Below, in pieces: positions 1 through 5,303 of a DNA stretch of 9,970 nt. The stretch covers positions 1-9,970 of the forward strand of contig CAMTBF010000093.1 in NCBI GenBank assembly GCA_947068385.1, written 5' to 3'. The notes under the pieces were generated by a model that was not told the origin of the DNA, did not search any database, and saw only the letters and a program-made list of their open reading frames with translations. Origin of the DNA: an uncultured Lachnospiraceae bacterium. GTDB taxonomy: Bacteria; Bacillota; Clostridia; Lachnospirales; Lachnospiraceae. Position 1 is the stretch's first letter; each line of letters begins with the position of its first letter. Position numbers and translations under genes: made by a program.

Positions 1-271
1 ACATGCGCTGTCCCTGGAGGACCCGCTGCTTCACGTAATCATAAAAGGTGTCCGCAGTCAGCTTTTGAAATGCATGGGATTCAAAGTTCATCTCCACAAT
101 CTGAGGAGCCGTGACGCCCGTCTCTTTCAGATGGGCCACCATCAGCTTCAGCAGGCTGGATTTGCCGCAGCGCCGAATTCCCGTCACTACCTTTACAGGT
201 TCTGTGTCGCGAAACGCGATGATTTTATCCAAATACAAGTCCCGTCTTTTGAGTTGGCTGCCGTCTATCAT
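1..271 (-). CDS. AAA-family ATPase, DUF4143 type, 5' part only
   Basis: Only the first 90 codons are visible; the gene runs off the left edge. I translated it directly from the minus strand. Residues 8-30 form the usual lead-in (KRRDLYLDKIIAF...KVVT), followed by a Walker A loop, GIRRCGKSS, at 31-39, and by IVEMNFES at 58-65, the short strand expected after the P-loop helix. This pattern is typical of the AAA_14/DUF4143 ATPases that are common and often multi-copy in gut Clostridia and Bacteroidetes; their cellular role is poorly known. The ATG at 271 is chosen because AAGGAGGG (286-279) stands 7 bases upstream; an ATG 7 bases earlier is in another frame. It has its own promoter and AT-rich leader, unlike the GC-rich genes to the right, so it is probably not part of their operon and may be an accessory gene. 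The C-terminal DUF4143 domain is inferred, not seen. Confidence 0.85.
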   Translation of the reverse strand, partial: MIDGSQLKRRDLYLDKIIAFRDTEPVKVVTGIRRCGKSSLLKLMVAHLKETGVTAPQIVEMNFESHAFQKLTADTFYDYVKQRVLQGQRM

Positions 272-278
272 AAAGCAT

Positions 279-286
279 CCCTCCTT
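279..286 (-). promoter_or_regulatory. Ribosome binding site of the AAA ATPase
   Basis: The minus strand reads AAGGAGGG, a near-perfect anti-16S match, 7 bases before the ATG at 271. It fixes that start over the out-of-frame ATG at 278. It lies only 8 bases after the -10 box, so the leader is very short. Confidence 0.8.
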
Positions 287-294
287 ACAACGAG

Positions 295-323
295 ATTGTA
301 GCATAAACTTTTACAGAAATCAA
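295..323 (-). promoter_or_regulatory. Sigma-A type promoter of the AAA ATPase, extended -10
   Basis: On the minus strand TTGATT (323-318) is followed by exactly 17 bases and TACAAT (300-295). The bases before the -10 read TATGC, which gives the Gram-positive extended -10 TRTGN motif. Transcription should start near 288, just before the ribosome binding site. The -35 box touches the end of the large palindrome at 322-349, which suggests that a protein bound there could control this promoter. Confidence 0.75.
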
Positions 324-349
324 GTTTTTGCACTGAAGTGCATAAACTT
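322..349. repeat. 28-base palindrome abutting the ATPase promoter
   Basis: The plus strand reads aagtttttgcac, tgaa, gtgcataaactt. The two 12-base arms pair at 11 of 12 positions (only 328 against 343 fails) around a 4-base centre. It overlaps the last two bases of the -35 box. It could be an operator bound by a dimer. If transcription from the folate gene reads through, it could instead form an RNA hairpin with a UUCA loop, but no U-run follows on either strand of a quality expected for a terminator. Confidence 0.7.
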
Positions 350-367
350 ATATATTTCGACTTTTTT

Positions 368-381
368 TGCATTGAAGTGCA
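368..381. repeat. Second copy of the palindrome core
   Basis: tgcattgaagtgca repeats 13 of 14 bases of the core of the larger palindrome (tgcactgaagtgca at 329-342), 39 bases away. One substitution breaks one pair of its symmetry, and the outer arms are not conserved. Together the two copies form a pair of likely protein binding sites upstream of the ATPase promoter. The 272-416 stretch holds nothing else that I can support. Confidence 0.6.
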
Positions 382-416
382 CGGAAATATCCATCCCGGC
401 GCTGCCAGGTAAACTG

Positions 417-992
417 TTAGACGCAGATGACCTGGTAGGGCCTGATGTCCTTATGGTCGGCAGGCAGCTCTTCCAGCAATTGGCAGCGGTAGCCTACGGC
501 TATGGTGCGGGCCTGCAGGACCGGCTTGTCCGCCAGGTATCTGTCGTAGAAGCCCTTGCCGTATCCCAGCCGGTTCCGGAATTGGTCAAAGGCCACGCCG
601 GGCATCAGCAGGAGCGTCTGTTCTGCTCTGTCCGGAGTATAGATATAGCGCTGCGCGTCTCCTGGGGGCTCCGGAATCCCTTTGTAGCCCGGGGCCAGAT
701 TTTCCAGGGCTTCTATCTTGAAAAAGGCCATCTCAGGCTCTTTGTCCTTCAGCACTTTTGGCACATATACTTTCTTGCCTGCTTTCAGCGCCTCCTCCAG
801 GATGTCCCGGGTGGAAATCTCGCTCCCGTAGCTCACATAGCAGAGGAGATATTCCGAGCGGTAGAACCACTGGTGCCCCAGGATGCGCTCCGTCAGCAGG
901 GTGTCGCCTTTCTTTCGGGCTTCCGGGCTCAGGCTGTCCCTTTCGCGCAGGATGCTTCTTCTGATTTCGCGCTTTTCCGAGTCATGTTCCAT
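417..992 (-). CDS. 5-formyltetrahydrofolate cyclo-ligase (MTHFS; ygfA/yqgN family)
   Basis: This cytosolic enzyme uses ATP to turn 5-formyltetrahydrofolate into 5,10-methenyltetrahydrofolate, recovering folate for one-carbon metabolism. The 191 residues match the usual family length. The N terminus has the basic helix (KREIRRSILRERDSLS, about 7-22) that contributes to ATP binding. The signature MPGVAFDQFRNRLGYGKGFY spans 130-149 and continues DRY, including the glycine-rich phosphate-binding segment. AAAGGA (1004-999) lies 6 bases before the ATG at 992 and supports this start. It is the last gene of the leftward run, 42 bases after the DUF896 gene, and shares no obvious function with it. No hairpin followed by a T-run is seen after the stop, so the operon end is not marked. 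Confidence 0.95.
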   Translation of the reverse strand: MEHDSEKREIRRSILRERDSLSPEARKKGDTLLTERILGHQWFYRSEYLLCYVSYGSEISTRDILEEALKAGKKVYVPKVLKDKEPEMAFFKIEALENLAPGYKGIPEPPGDAQRYIYTPDRAEQTLLLMPGVAFDQFRNRLGYGKGFYDRYLADKPVLQARTIAVGYRCQLLEELPADHKDIRPYQVICV

Positions 993-1034
993 TTGTCGTC
1001 CTTTCGGTGCATGGTCGTGTCATGGGTCGTAGGT

Positions 1035-1265
1035 TCAGCTTTCGCGGTGGGGCTTGCCGCCGAACTTTTCGCCCAGATTCTCCATGGTGCCGTCGGGCCG
1101 CTCGATGGTGATGTTGTCAAGCTGGCCACGCAGGTTCGCTCTGACGCTTGCCACGTACTCCTTGCGCAGGCGGGCCTGCTCCGCTTTTTCCTCCGCGGTC
1201 AGGCCCTCGTTCTGGGATTTATGGTACAGCGCGTTGATTCGTGCGATTCTTTCGTCCATGTTCAT
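1035..1265 (-). CDS. DUF896 / YnzC-like small protein
   Basis: A 76-residue cytosolic protein of the DUF896 family, close in length to Bacillus subtilis YnzC (77 residues). It starts with two charged helices (MDERIARINALYHKSQ, then LTAEEKAEQARLRKEYV), the helical hairpin typical of the family, followed by ANLRGQLDNI and a short tail. In Bacillus the homologue is encoded with SOS-induced cell-division genes, but nothing here shows SOS control, so I do not infer that role. The ATG at 1265 is preferred because AAGGGA is 8 bases upstream; a second ATG two codons later would be too far from it. It sits 71 bases after the COG2509 flavoprotein and 42 before the folate enzyme, and is probably cotranscribed. 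Its function is unknown. Confidence 0.9.
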   Translation of the reverse strand: MNMDERIARINALYHKSQNEGLTAEEKAEQARLRKEYVASVRANLRGQLDNITIERPDGTMENLGEKFGGKPHRES

Positions 1266-1336
1266 GATTCTTGTCCCTTCTCTTCCTTTTCCCTCTGATC
1301 AATCTGGTGATGCCGCTCTTGCCTGCCGCATCTCTT

Positions 1337-3172
1337 TTATGGCGCGTACTCCCTGGCGATGGCCTCTGCCACCCGGATGCCGTCCATGGCTGCGGAGACG
1401 ATTCCTCCGGCGTAGCCCGCTCCTTCTCCGCAGGGATATAGTCCACGGATTTCCGACTGTAGATGTTCGTCCCGGTGAATCCTCACCGGTGACGAGGTGC
1501 GGCTCTCCACACCGGACAGGCAGGCATCCGGGCTGTCGAATCCGGCAATCTGTCTGCCGAAAACCGCCATTCCTTCCAGGATGGCCTGGTTGCAGGATTT
1601 GGGGAGAATGCGGCTCACATCGGCCCAGGCCCACGCTCCCTTGCACTGGGGATACAGCTTGCCCGCAGCGTCCTGGGCATCTGTGTCCTGGCAATCCGCG
1701 CCCTGCGCATTTATGCTCTGCTCGTTTATGTCCTGGGCGAAATCTCCTGCCCGCTCTCGGATTCCTTCGGCCGCGTCCCCTTCCACGCGTCGCTTGCTTT
1801 CCACGCACCGTTTGAAATCGCCGTACCGCTGTACCGGAATCTTTCCGCCGCCCACGGCATAGGCCCGCTCCTCCAGCCGCCGCTGGAACGCGATTCCAGC
1901 CAGGGGATGCCCCGACCCGAAGTCATCCGGCGTGACGGTGACGATGATGGCACTGTTGGCGTTTTTGCCGTCCCGGGCGCTGTAGCTCATGCCGTTGACT
2001 GCCGTACGGTTTTCCTCGGAGGAGGCGTTGACCACGTAGCCGCCGGGGCACATGCAGAAGGAATAGACGCCTCTGCCGTCTCTGGCTTTCGCGGTCACCT
2101 TATAGGGGGCAGCGCCCAGGCCTCCCGGCTCTGACATGCCGTACTGGCTGATGTCTATCATCCGCTGGGAGTGCTCCACCCGAAGCCCTACGGCAAAGGA
2201 CTTGGCTTCCATAGGCACTCCCCTGTCAAGCAGCATGGAGAAGGTGTCCCGGGCGCTGTGGCCTATGGCAAGCACCAGCTGGCCGCATTCTAAGTACTGC
2301 CTGGAATACGCTGAACGCTTCCCATCCATAAGGCACGCTCCGTCCATAGGATTTCCACATTCCAGGGAATGCCCACCTTCTGTAGAACGCTCCCCCTGTA
2401 CGGCAGGCCTCTCCACGGTCACGCCCTTCACGCACCCGGCCTCCACATGGATATCCGCCACCTGGCTCTCGAAGAACACCTTCCCGCCCAGCCGGACGAT
2501 CTCCTCCCGCATCCGCTTTACCACATCGCAGAGCACGTCCGTGCCGATATGGGGCTTGGCCTCATAGCAGATGCTCTCCTTCGCGCCGAACTTCACGAAG
2601 GTCTCCAGCACCGCCCTGTTCCTGCCGTCCCTGTCCTTCACCAGCGTATTCAGCTTCCCGTCGGAGAATGTCCCTGCGCCGCCCTCGCCGAACTGCACAT
2701 TGGAGGCCGGGTTCAGCTTCCCGGTCTCCCAGAAAGCCTCCACGTCCCGTTTGCGCTCCTCCACGCATTTCCCACGCTCCAGCAATATGGGCCGGTAGCC
2801 ATGCTGCGCCAGGAAATAGCCGCAGAACAGCCCTGCCGGGCCTGTCCCCACGATGACCACGGGAGCTTTCCTCTCCCTATTTCCGGGTGTCGGGAAACGG
2901 TACGCGGAACGCCCTCCTTCCGGCCCTTCGGATCTGCACACCAGATTTTCCTTTCCGCGGAATCTATGTAGGATCCTGTCCTCGTCCTTCACGGCCACGT
3001 CCACGGAATAGCTGTAGTAAATCACGGGCTTTTTCCGGGCATCGATGGACTGCCGGGCGATTCTCAATTCCGTTATATTCTGTTCGGGCACCCGTAATAC
3101 GGATGCGGTCTGCCTCTTCAGCTCCGCCGCCGTATGCCCTGTCTCCAATTTCACCTGATTGACCCGAAGCAT
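1337..3172 (-). CDS. COG2509-type NAD(P)/FAD-dependent oxidoreductase with two loop expansions
   Basis: A 611-residue flavoprotein of the uncharacterised COG2509 family, substrate unknown. Residues 1-75 form the N-terminal cap domain. The FAD-binding Rossmann motif VVIVGTGPAGLFCGYFLA is at 105-122, with the ribose-binding E132. Family signatures follow: NVQFGEGGAGTFSDGKLNT (158-176), LAIGHSARDTF (301-311), KSFAVGLRVEH (324-334), VESRTSSPVRI (555-565) and the C-terminal FAD segment LYPCGEGAGYAGGI (578-591). AGGAGG lies 5 bases before the ATG. The protein appears longer than I expect for the family (about 530-540 residues). The excess sits at about 256-297 and 461-510, both built of short repeats, in frame and between conserved blocks, so the enzyme is probably intact. 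It follows the BaiN-family gene by 15 bases and is very likely cotranscribed with it. Confidence 0.92.
   Translation of the reverse strand: MLRVNQVKLETGHTAAELKRQTASVLRVPEQNITELRIARQSIDARKKPVIYYSYSVDVAVKDEDRILHRFRGKENLVCRSEGPEGGRSAYRFPTPGNRERKAPVVIVGTGPAGLFCGYFLAQHGYRPILLERGKCVEERKRDVEAFWETGKLNPASNVQFGEGGAGTFSDGKLNTLVKDRDGRNRAVLETFVKFGAKESICYEAKPHIGTDVLCDVVKRMREEIVRLGGKVFFESQVADIHVEAGCVKGVTVERPAVQGERSTEGGHSLECGNPMDGACLMDGKRSAYSRQYLECGQLVLAIGHSARDTFSMLLDRGVPMEAKSFAVGLRVEHSQRMIDISQYGMSEPGGLGAAPYKVTAKARDGRGVYSFCMCPGGYVVNASSEENRTAVNGMSYSARDGKNANSAIIVTVTPDDFGSGHPLAGIAFQRRLEERAYAVGGGKIPVQRYGDFKRCVESKRRVEGDAAEGIRERAGDFAQDINEQSINAQGADCQDTDAQDAAGKLYPQCKGAWAWADVSRILPKSCNQAILEGMAVFGRQIAGFDSPDACLSGVESRTSSPVRIHRDEHLQSEIRGLYPCGEGAGYAGGIVSAAMDGIRVAEAIAREYAP
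1672..1746 (-). repeat. Degenerate 15-base tandem repeat inside the COG2509 gene
   Basis: On the plus strand cctg or tctg recurs exactly every 15 bases at 1672, 1687, 1702, 1717 and 1732. In the protein (about 476-504) this gives successive five-residue units beginning with Gln: QDINE, QSINA, QGADC, QDTDA, QDAAG. The segment is polar, acidic and probably a disordered surface loop. It lies in the stretch where the protein exceeds the family length. Confidence 0.75.
2283..2395 (-). repeat. 72-base imperfect duplication inside the COG2509 gene
   Basis: The 41 bases from 2283 and the 41 bases from 2355 align without gaps and share their ends best (cattc near the start, gaacgct near the end). They encode GKRSAYSRQYLECG and GERSTEGGHSLECG, seven identical of 14, separated by a linker that itself repeats MDG. 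The period of 24 codons keeps the frame. It corresponds to residues of about 260-297. Confidence 0.6.
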
Positions 3173-3177
3173 CCAAA

Positions 3178-3183
3178 CCTCCT
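3178..3183 (-). promoter_or_regulatory. Ribosome binding site of the COG2509 gene
   Basis: AGGAGG on the minus strand, 5 bases before the ATG at 3172 and starting 5 bases after the stop codon of the preceding flavoprotein gene. The gap is only 15 bases, so translation of the two genes is probably coupled. Confidence 0.75.
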
Positions 3184-3187
3184 GTCC

Positions 3188-4456
3188 TTATATGGGGGAA
3201 ATCCGGTTTTCCCTGTATCCCGCCGCCCCGCATCCCGCTATGAAGCCGCTGCACCAGGCCCACTGGAGATTGTAGCCGCCGCACCTGCCGTCCACGTCCA
3301 GGAGCTCTCCAGCGAAATAGAGGCCCGGCACAAGGCGCGACTCCAGGTTCTGCGTCACTTCGTCCAGCGGCACGCCCCCCGCGCAGACCTGGGCGCTGTC
3401 GTAGGGATTGCTGCCCACCACATGAACGCTCCAATGCCTGCACAGCGCAAATACCTTCGCCAGCTTTCTTTCGTCCGCCTCTCCTACGTTTTCCGTTGCC
3501 TTCAGTCCGGCCAGCTTTATGAAGAGGAGCATGAGCTTTTTATGCAGCATGCCTGTGAAGAACTCCTCCACGGTGCGCTGCCCCTGCAAGAGCCTCCTGC
3601 CCGCGCACAGCGCCTCAAAGCCACTGTCCGTGCAATCCGGCAGGAAGTCGATGGCAATCTCCACTTCCCTGCCAGCCTCCCCAGGATTCTTCCCCATTAA
3701 TATGTAATTCACGGTACGGCTCAGCTGGAACACGGGAATCCCGGAGATCCCGTACTCCGTCAGCTGCAGCTCCCCCCGCTCCCTGCTTACGCATCTCCCC
3801 TGCCAGCGGACCGACAGCTCCGCATCCGCCCTGACTCCGGCTACGGCCTTCAGGTAGTCCTCCCTGCACCTGAGCTGTACCAGAGCCGGGACTGTGGGAA
3901 CCAGGCTGTGCCCCAGCTGCCTGGCCAATCGATATCCGCTGCCGTCAGAGCCGGTCTTTGGCGCCGCCTTCCCCCCGCAGGCCAGGATGACCCGGTCAAA
4001 GGAGCGGTCGCCTTCCCTGCCCTGCACATCGAACCGCCTTGCCCTCCTGCCCAGCCGGATGGACTCCACCTTAAAATCCGTCACCACCTCCACGCCCGCG
4101 GCCCTGACCTCATAGCGCAGCACGTCGAGCACTGCCGCCGCCTGCTCGCAGGCCGGATACAGATAGCCGTTCCTGCTCTTTATCATCAATCCGATTCCCT
4201 GAAAAAAAGAGACCGTGTCCGCCGTGCCGAACCGCCCCAGGAGCTCCTCCAGCAGGTCAGGACATCCTGTGTAGTAGTCCTCGATGCCAAGCCTCTCGTT
4301 TCCCAGATTGCATTTCCCGTTGCCGGTGGAAAGCATCTTCTTCCCCAGCCTGTCGTTCCCCTCCAGCAGCGTGACCTTCGCCCCCCGCCTTGCCGCCGCG
4401 ATCGCCGCCATCATCCCGGCGGCTCCGCCGCCTGCGATGCCCACTGTATTTCCCAT
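3188..4456 (-). CDS. BaiN/HI0933-family NAD(P)/FAD-dependent oxidoreductase (YhiN-like)
   Basis: A 422-residue cytosolic flavoprotein of the HI0933/YhiN family; its length is typical. The N-terminal Rossmann motif VGIAGGGAAGMMAAIAA is at 5-21, with ribose-binding E32. The family signature MLSTGNGKCNLGN is at 41-53, ILACGGKAAPKTGSDGSGY at 157-175, LTEYGISGIPVFQLSR at 232-247, and the C-terminal FAD segment YFAGELLDVDGRCGGYNLQW at about 380-399. One member, BaiN of Clostridium scindens, has been linked to bile-acid dehydroxylation, and others are annotated as aminoacetone oxidases. Neither role can be concluded here because no bile-acid genes are nearby, so I give no gene symbol. AGGAGA lies 7 bases before the ATG. 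The gene begins 16 bases after the BofC-like gene and is probably in its operon. Confidence 0.95.
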   Translation of the reverse strand: MGNTVGIAGGGAAGMMAAIAAARRGAKVTLLEGNDRLGKKMLSTGNGKCNLGNERLGIEDYYTGCPDLLEELLGRFGTADTVSFFQGIGLMIKSRNGYLYPACEQAAAVLDVLRYEVRAAGVEVVTDFKVESIRLGRRARRFDVQGREGDRSFDRVILACGGKAAPKTGSDGSGYRLARQLGHSLVPTVPALVQLRCREDYLKAVAGVRADAELSVRWQGRCVSRERGELQLTEYGISGIPVFQLSRTVNYILMGKNPGEAGREVEIAIDFLPDCTDSGFEALCAGRRLLQGQRTVEEFFTGMLHKKLMLLFIKLAGLKATENVGEADERKLAKVFALCRHWSVHVVGSNPYDSAQVCAGGVPLDEVTQNLESRLVPGLYFAGELLDVDGRCGGYNLQWAWCSGFIAGCGAAGYRENRISPI

Positions 4457-4472
4457 GAACCGCTCTCCTGTC

Positions 4473-5204
4473 CTAACTTGAATAATTCTCCAGAAAGCTG
4501 TAAAGCTCCTCCTCGTCCCTGATCCACATCATGTCGATGATGTTCTGCTGCAGATGTGCCGGCAGGGAATCCAGGCTGATGTCCGTCTCGATATACACGG
4601 TCTTCCTGTCCTCCAGATAGACGATTACCTCATTGTCGTATGCCGCCAGATAAAAGCTGCTGCTGGGCTGGACGAATTTATAGTCCATCCTGACCACCAC
4701 CCGCTCCCTGGAGAAGGACAGCACCTCCAGCCCCACGAAGCCCCGCTCCAGCTCGGACAGCGGCGGGAAGGCCTCATAGACCTCCATGGCCTGCAGGAAC
4801 TGCTCCCTGTTCATGCCCACGTACTTGTCCGGCAGCCGCCATGTGGTCTCCACCACCGTGTGGTACAGCACGTCCGTCTCCTCCAGCACATACTTGGTGT
4901 CCACGCAGAGGGTCTCCGCGGAGACCATGACTTCCTCCGCATCCTCCGCCGCGCCAGGAAGCCCCTCCGCCCCGTCCCCCGCTGCCGCAAGCCCCGTCTC
5001 CTCCGGCATCGGCTCCTCCTTCCGGACGGAGGCCTGTCCATTCTCCGCGCTCCCCTCCGAAGAGGCCTGGGGGATCCCCGCGTCCTCCCCGGCCTCCTCT
5101 CTCTGGTAAAAGAACCCGGAGGACTTCACGCCCACATAAAAACCGATCCCCAGCACCAGCAGGGGATATACGATGAATAAGCTGATACATTTTACATACT
5201 TCAT
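4473..5204 (-). CDS. Membrane-anchored protein with BofC-like C-terminal domain
   Basis: A 243-residue protein with three parts. Residues 6-25 form one hydrophobic helix, probably an uncleaved membrane anchor with a short basic cytoplasmic end. Residues 36-95 form a long acidic, Ala/Gly/Glu-rich linker that looks disordered. Residues 97-243 form a folded domain with NREQFLQAMEVYE (132-144), LERGFVGLEVLSFS (152-165) and IVYLEDRKTVYIETDISLDS (194-213), ending in a short helix. The YLED.KTVY..T.I..LP..LQ pattern resembles the C-terminal domain of BofC, a Bacillus forespore protein that restrains the SpoIVB protease in sigma-K signalling. I judge this from memory of the family, so the role is an inference. 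The ATG at 5204 is preferred to an upstream GTG at 5225 because AAGGAG lies 6 bases before it. A weak sigma-G-like site lies upstream. Confidence 0.75.
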   Translation of the reverse strand: MKYVKCISLFIVYPLLVLGIGFYVGVKSSGFFYQREEAGEDAGIPQASSEGSAENGQASVRKEEPMPEETGLAAAGDGAEGLPGAAEDAEEVMVSAETLCVDTKYVLEETDVLYHTVVETTWRLPDKYVGMNREQFLQAMEVYEAFPPLSELERGFVGLEVLSFSRERVVVRMDYKFVQPSSSFYLAAYDNEVIVYLEDRKTVYIETDISLDSLPAHLQQNIIDMMWIRDEEELYSFLENYSS

Positions 5205-5210
5205 AGTATT

Positions 5211-5216
5211 CTCCTT
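5211..5216 (-). promoter_or_regulatory. Ribosome binding site that sets the BofC-like start
   Basis: AAGGAG on the minus strand, 6 bases before the ATG at 5204. It lies downstream of the in-frame GTG at 5225, so that GTG would have the binding site inside its coding sequence and is unlikely to be used. Confidence 0.75.
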
Positions 5217-5254
5217 GGAAATCACCTTCCACGGACATCTCTTCTATCTGTAAT

Positions 5255-5284
5255 CAGTATCAGCCGTTTTCCTACTATTTATAC
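5255..5284 (-). promoter_or_regulatory. Possible forespore (sigma-G-like) promoter before the BofC-like gene
   Basis: The minus strand has GTATA (5284-5280), 18 bases, then GATACTG (5261-5255). The Bacillus sigma-G pattern is roughly GHATR, 17-18 bases, CATWMTA; here the -35 fits fully and the -10 fits at 5 of 7 positions. Bacillus bofC is a forespore gene, which makes the match worth noting. No good sigma-A site was found in the 99-base gap at 5205-5303, and no terminator follows the flippase gene. The match could be chance. Confidence 0.3.
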
Positions 5285-5303
5285 AAGCCTGCGCCCCTTT
5301 GCC

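Noticed and set aside
322..349. Palindrome as a rho-independent terminator of the leftward operon
   Set aside because: The stem is AT-rich outside its core, the minus-strand bases after it are GATTTCTGT with no clear U-run, and it abuts a promoter, so an operator is more likely.
111..1298. A 395-codon plus-strand open frame across the folate gene and the palindrome region
   Set aside because: It is antisense to the well-supported folate cyclo-ligase and DUF896 genes, has no recognisable domain, and is the kind of long open frame that GC-rich genes produce on the other strand.
1299..1808. A 169-codon Arg/Gly-rich minus-strand frame
   Set aside because: It lies in another frame inside the flavoprotein gene; the composition is that of a shifted GC-rich reading frame.
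3188..4456. Calling the BaiN-family gene a bile-acid dehydroxylation enzyme
   Set aside because: The family is broad and widespread, and no other bai genes are in the window; the specific role cannot be supported.
4554..5180. A 208-codon plus-strand frame opposite the BofC-like gene
   Set aside because: Rich in Leu, His, Arg and Pro, with no domain; a shadow of the minus-strand gene, which has a good ribosome binding site.
5205..5303. A sigma-A promoter or a terminator in the flippase to BofC-like gap
   Set aside because: TTGTAT followed by GATACT at 19 bases matches only about half of the consensus, and no hairpin is visible.
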